Below are positions 23,164 to 26,487 of a stretch of DNA of 26,487 bases, piece by piece (position 1 is the stretch's first letter; each line of letters starts with the position of its first letter). The notes beneath the pieces are model-generated. The model worked only from the letters and a program-made list of their open reading frames with translations. It had not been told where the DNA came from and made no database searches. The stretch comes from Pseudomonadota bacterium. GTDB taxonomy: Bacteria > Pseudomonadota > Alphaproteobacteria > Rhizobiales > Beijerinckiaceae. The stretch spans positions 1-26,487 of the forward strand of contig JAEWKH010000004.1 in assembly GCA_023386155.1 (NCBI GenBank), in the 5' to 3' direction. A program made the position numbers and the translations under genes.

Positions 23164-25314
23164 ATGGCAGGGCGAAGATCCGAGGCGGGAAACAGCGCCA
23201 GGCAACCGAACGGAGAGCGGCCTGAAGGGGCCCGCACGTCATTGCGGCAGGTCTTGTGGGGACTTGTCTTCGTCCTCGCCTTGCCGACCATCCTGGTCGC
23301 CGCGGCAGGTCTCCATTCCAGCTACCGGGCCGAGCGGCAGGCCACCGACCTGCGCATGCAGGAAACGGTGCGCGCGATGAGGCTGTCGCTCGACCGCGAG
23401 ATCGAAAAATCGGTGGTGGCGCTGCAGGTTCTGGCCCAATCGTCCAGCCTTCCCAGGGGAGACTTCGAAGATTTCTATCACCGGGCGAAGAACACCGGAC
23501 TCGCCGAACCCTCCTGGATCGCCCTCATCGAGCCGGGCGGCCGGATCCTCTTCAACACCCGCGTGCCCTACGGCGTCAACCTTCCGAGCAGCAGACGTCC
23601 GGATGTGCTGCGGCGCATTGAGGAAACCCGTAAGCCGCACGTCTCCGATCTGTATGTCGGCTCGTTGACGGGACAGCGCCTGATCACCATCGATGTCCCT
23701 GTCATTCTCGACGAGCGGGTCGCCTATATCCTGTCGCTCGCGATCACGCCGGACGTCTTCCAGGCCATCATCCGCGATCAAAGGATTGCGACCGGCTGGA
23801 ATGCCGCGGTGCTCGATCGCAGCAGGACCATCGTGGCCCGCTCCCGTTCGCCGGAGCGGTATGTCGGGCAGCTCGCCAGCCAAAACGTTCAGGATGCCCT
23901 TGCCGCCTCGCAGGAAGGAATCCTTCAGAGCGTCACGCTGGACGGCATCGCGGTGCGCACCTATTTCAGCCAGTCGTCGGCCTATGGCTGGTCCTTCGTC
24001 ATCAGCATCCCGGAAGAGGAGCTGGCCAAATCGGCCCAGCGCTCTCTCTTCTGGCTCACGGTGCTCGGATCCGTCATTCTGGGCGGCGTTCTCCTGGCGG
24101 CCCTGCTGTCGCGCTCCATTGCCAAGCCGGTCGATCAGCTCGTGGCCGCAGCCCAGGGGCTCGGGCGGGGAGAAGAGATTTCCGGCTTGGCCACCACGCG
24201 CGTCCTAGAATTCGACACGATCAAGAAAGCGCTCGTGGAGGCCGCTGCCGGAATCCGCAAGCACGAACGCGAGCGGGAAGAGGTTCTCGCCCACATGGCC
24301 GAGAGCGAGGCGCGCCTGCGCCTGGCGCTCAATGCGGGGCATCTCGGCTCCTGGGAGCTTGTGCCGTCCACGGGGACGTTCACCACATCGGCCATCTGCC
24401 GGGCGAATTTCGGGCGCGGGCCGGACGAGCCCTTCTCTTATGCGGACCTGGTTGCATCGATCCATCCCGCTGACCGCGCCGCGCAGGCGGAAGCCGTCGC
24501 GCAGGCGCTCGCGAACCGTGCCGACCTGCACATGGAGTATCGGGCGATCTGGCCCGACGGCAGCGAGCACTGGATCCGGGTGAGCGGGCGGATGAGGATC
24601 GGGCCGGATGGGCAGCTGTCCATCGTCGGCGTGTCGCAGGACATCACGGGACAGCGCCTGGTCGAGGAACGGCAGGCGCTTCTGCTGCACGAGCTCAATC
24701 ACCGGGTCAAGAACACGCTGGCCACCGTGCAGTCGATTGCCTCCCTGACCAGGCGCTCGGCCGACAACAGCGATCCGGCCGCCTGGAACGCCTTCATGGA
24801 CCGGCTGCACGGGATGGCCAAGACGCACGACCTTCTCACGGCCACGCAATGGCAGGGCGCGCTTCTGGAAGACGTGCTGAGGAACGAGCTGGATCCCTAC
24901 CAGGACGGCGTGCAGCAGCGCATCCGCCTGCGCGGCCCGCGGATCAACCTGCACCCGGGCGCCGTGCTGGCCCTGGGGCTCGCCATCCACGAGCTGGCGA
25001 CGAACGCGGTCAAGTACGGCTCTCTCTCGGTTCCGGAGGGCAAGGTGCATGTGATGTGGGCCGTCACCGCAGGCGCAGGCCCATCGGCGCTGCTCGTGGA
25101 ATGGGTCGAGAGCGGCGGGCCGCCGGTGAGAAAGCCGGAGCGCCAGGGCTTCGGGACCAAGCTGATCCAGCGGGGCCTCGCGCAGCAGCTGGGAGGCGAG
25201 ATCAAGCTCGATTTCGCCCCGACGGGGATCCGCTGCGTCATCACCTTTCCCATTTCGACCATGGCCTCGGATCAGGGCGATGAGGATGCGGACCGCGAGC
25301 GCTATGCCTCGTGA
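23164..25314 (+). CDS. Membrane sensor HWE histidine kinase (Cache-HAMP-PAS)
   Basis: An inner-membrane histidine kinase of 716 residues. TM1 is at about 28-48, a periplasmic double-Cache-type sensor at about 50-290, TM2 at about 295-317, and HAMP at about 318-370. A PAS domain follows at about 380-500 (LRLALNAGHLGSWEL), then the HWE kinase core. Phosphorylated H513 is in LNHRVKNTLATVQSIASL, the N-box is HELATNAVKYGSLS, the WxE of the family name is in VEWVESGG, and the glycine loop is RQGFGTKLIQRGL. These motifs look intact, unlike those of the upstream HisKA_2 protein. The ATG at 23164 lies one base after the preceding stop, so it is the last gene of the phytochrome unit. The sensed ligand is unknown. 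The first 28 residues are basic and low in complexity. Confidence 0.93.
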   Translation: MAGRRSEAGNSARQPNGERPEGARTSLRQVLWGLVFVLALPTILVAAAGLHSSYRAERQATDLRMQETVRAMRLSLDREIEKSVVALQVLAQSSSLPRGDFEDFYHRAKNTGLAEPSWIALIEPGGRILFNTRVPYGVNLPSSRRPDVLRRIEETRKPHVSDLYVGSLTGQRLITIDVPVILDERVAYILSLAITPDVFQAIIRDQRIATGWNAAVLDRSRTIVARSRSPERYVGQLASQNVQDALAASQEGILQSVTLDGIAVRTYFSQSSAYGWSFVISIPEEELAKSAQRSLFWLTVLGSVILGGVLLAALLSRSIAKPVDQLVAAAQGLGRGEEISGLATTRVLEFDTIKKALVEAAAGIRKHEREREEVLAHMAESEARLRLALNAGHLGSWELVPSTGTFTTSAICRANFGRGPDEPFSYADLVASIHPADRAAQAEAVAQALANRADLHMEYRAIWPDGSEHWIRVSGRMRIGPDGQLSIVGVSQDITGQRLVEERQALLLHELNHRVKNTLATVQSIASLTRRSADNSDPAAWNAFMDRLHGMAKTHDLLTATQWQGALLEDVLRNELDPYQDGVQQRIRLRGPRINLHPGAVLALGLAIHELATNAVKYGSLSVPEGKVHVMWAVTAGAGPSALLVEWVESGGPPVRKPERQGFGTKLIQRGLAQQLGGEIKLDFAPTGIRCVITFPISTMASDQGDEDADRERYAS

Positions 25315-25369
25315 TGTGGAAGCGCATGGGGACTTAAGATCGACACGCTACCCCTCCACTGCATCGAGA

Positions 25370-25390
25370 TCACCGGGACAAGCCCGGTGA
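25370..25390. terminator. Hairpin downstream of the phytochrome operon
   Basis: TCACCGGG-ACAAG-CCCGGTGA is a perfect 8-bp stem with a 5-base loop, 56 bases after the HWE kinase stop. No U-tract follows. This exact hairpin type is also widespread as a short intergenic repeat in alphaproteobacteria, so it may be a repeat that also ends transcription. Confidence 0.5.
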
Positions 25391-25409
25391 CGACGGCAGA
25401 GGGTGCCAT

Positions 25410-25445
25410 CCCCGCATCCTGCTTCTCCCGAGGATGACAGCGGGG
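25410..25445. repeat. Short palindromic intergenic repeat
   Basis: CCCCGC...GCGGGG (25410-25415 and 25440-25445) enclose a second pair, ATCCT and AGGAT. Together with the preceding hairpin it forms a compact repeat cluster in the 136-base gap. The IS630-family element inserted four to five bases further on. Confidence 0.5.
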
Positions 25446-25463
25446 CGCTAGAGCAGATTTGAT

Positions 25464-26410
25464 TTAGACGGGCTCATACCCGCTGTTCCTGAGGTAGTTC
25501 CGACACTCCTCGGGAGAGAACTCATCAAGCAGTTCACCGATGGTGGTCCAGAGCACCTCCTTGGTGCGTGCGCCCGCTTTGCGCAGGAGCGCCTTGAGCT
25601 TGGAAAAGAGCTGCTCAATTGGATTGAGATCAGGACTGTACGGCGGCAGGTACAGCAGGCTGGCGCCGACCGCTCGGATGGCCTCCTCGACGCCGGCGAC
25701 TTTGTGAGCGGCCAGATTGTCGAGCACGACCACATCGCCAGGCGAGAGGGCTGGTGCGAGCATCTGCTCGACATAAGCCTTGAAGATCTCGCCCCGCATC
25801 GGCCCATCGACCACGAGCGGAGCGATGATCCCGTTCTCGCGCAGGCCGGCCACGAAGGTGGTGGTCAGCCAGTGCCCGTGTGGCACCGCATCGATCACCC
25901 GCTGTCCGCGCGGCGCCCTGCCGTAGCGCCGGGTCATGTTGGTGGCGGTTCCCGTCTCGTCGAGGAACACAAAGCGGCTGGCATCCATGAAACGCTGCCA
26001 CACGCGGAAGCGGCGGCGCTCCTGGGCTACGTCCGGCCGGTCCTGCTCCGCCGCCCGGAGCGTCTTTTTTTGTGCGTCAGGTCCATGCGCTTGAGCATCA
26101 GGTGAATGGTCGAAAGCGCCTGCACCACGATCCCGCGGGCGCGCAGTTCGGTCTGGATCTCGGCCAGCGTGATGCCAGACTTGGCGTCCACCAGGGATCG
26201 CAGCAGCTCCTGATGCAGCTCGAGCACCGGGCGACGATGGCCGCCGATGCGCTCCGGCCTGACCGAGCCGGTCTCGCGCAGCCGCCGCATGAGCTTCACC
26301 GCCGCCGAGGGACTGACCTCGTAACGAGCGGCCGCCTGGCGGATCGAGCTGCCCTTCTCGACGGCCCGCACGATGCGCCGGCGCAGGTCCTGAGATAACG
26401 GTGTGGTCAT
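25464..26410 (-). CDS. IS630-family transposase, expressed by -1 frameshift
   Basis: A DDE transposase that cuts and inserts the element at TA sites. The first frame (26410 down to 26027) starts MTTPLSQDLRRRIV and encodes a helix-turn-helix DNA-binding region (SIRQAAARYEVSPSAAVKLM). The second frame (ending at 25464) encodes the catalytic part. Its active-site residues are in VFLDETG, VVVLDNLAAHK and LNPIEQLFSKLK, preceded by the family block EQDRPDVAQERRRFRVW. The frames meet at the A7 run complementary to 26065-26071. A ribosome reading CAC AAA AAA and slipping back one base continues as AAG ACG CTC into the second frame. The fused product is about 315 residues. Both frames are otherwise intact, so the break is a programmed shift rather than decay. 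Confidence 0.88.
26065..26071 (-). other. A7 slippery sequence for programmed -1 frameshifting
   Basis: On the transposase strand the run AAAAAAAG occurs exactly where the two transposase frames must be joined. Slippage of the lysyl-tRNA by one base on this run gives ...THKK-KTLRAAEQDR, matching the continuous family sequence. IS630 elements commonly use such a site. Confidence 0.75.
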
Positions 26411-26487
26411 GGCGAGCCTCTGTGCTCACGCCCCTGACCACTATCGAGTCAGATCTTCCGATTCCGTTCAACCCCAAACCGCTCTAG

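Larger units (their letters stand above)
25451..26484 (-). mobile_element. IS630-family insertion sequence, 1034 bp, apparently complete
   Basis: The left end begins GAGCAGATTTGATTTAGACGGG and the right end, read inward, begins GAGCGGTTTGGGGTTGAACGGA. They agree at about 14 of 22 positions. A TA dinucleotide flanks each end (25449-25450 and 26485-26486), the target duplication expected for this family. The element carries one transposase gene split over two frames. The right boundary sits one base from the window edge, so the outer flank cannot be checked. Confidence 0.85.

Noticed and set aside
26027..26410. The split transposase as a decayed pseudogene
   Set aside because: The frames meet exactly at an A7 slippery run and both halves are otherwise intact, which fits programmed frameshifting known in IS630 elements.

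Overview
The window is a chromosomal segment of a GC-rich alphaproteobacterium. A Hyphomicrobiales member of the Methylobacteriaceae/Microvirga type is the best guess (inference), from the GC-rich coding sequence, the HWE histidine kinases, the Rhizobiales-style single receiver, the CHASE2 cyclase next to a FecR/TPR/barrel protein, the TTAA-N7-TTAA CtrA-type box and the short palindromic repeats with GCATCGGA ends. Gene order is compact. There are no rRNA or tRNA genes and no CRISPR array.

Layout. Positions 1-1363 (minus) hold the N-terminal 454 residues of a methyl-accepting chemotaxis protein, with a CtrA-type box upstream. Positions 1654-2872 (minus) hold a tryptophanyl-tRNA synthetase of the second (HLGH/KMSKS, TrpRS II) subfamily. 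It is preceded by an unannotated 15-codon leader peptide ending in Phe-Trp-Trp-Arg-Ser and by hairpins typical of a tryptophan attenuator. Positions 2931-3818 (minus) encode a CDF metal exporter. Positions 3923-9575 (minus) are a two-gene operon: a 1225-residue FecR-TPR-outer-membrane beta-barrel protein followed one base later by a CHASE2 class III adenylate cyclase, probably a trans-envelope cAMP sensor. Positions 9739-10128 (minus) are a lone receiver protein.

Positions 10539-11279 (plus) encode a class I glutamine amidotransferase. It converges, across two long palindromes, on a RamB/ScfR-type regulator (11401-12834, minus). That regulator is divergent from isocitrate lyase aceA (13021-14340) and a DUF4170 gene. 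The divergent gap carries TTGTAAA/TTTACAA inverted repeats that are a good candidate operator for the regulator.

Positions 14774-25314 (plus) look like one long transcription unit. A YehZYXW/OsmF-type glycine betaine ABC transporter runs, through ATGA overlaps, into heme oxygenase, bacteriophytochrome, a single-domain response regulator, a receiver-HisKA_2 protein with a degraded ATPase domain, and a membrane HWE histidine kinase. Heme oxygenase makes the biliverdin chromophore for the phytochrome, and the remaining genes form a probable phosphorelay. The window ends with an intact IS630-family element (25451-26484) flanked by TA, whose transposase needs a -1 frameshift at an A7 run.

The most interesting parts are the tryptophan-leader attenuator on an auxiliary-type TrpRS gene, the FecR-TPR-barrel/CHASE2-cyclase pair, and the phytochrome phosphorelay translationally coupled to an osmolyte transporter.
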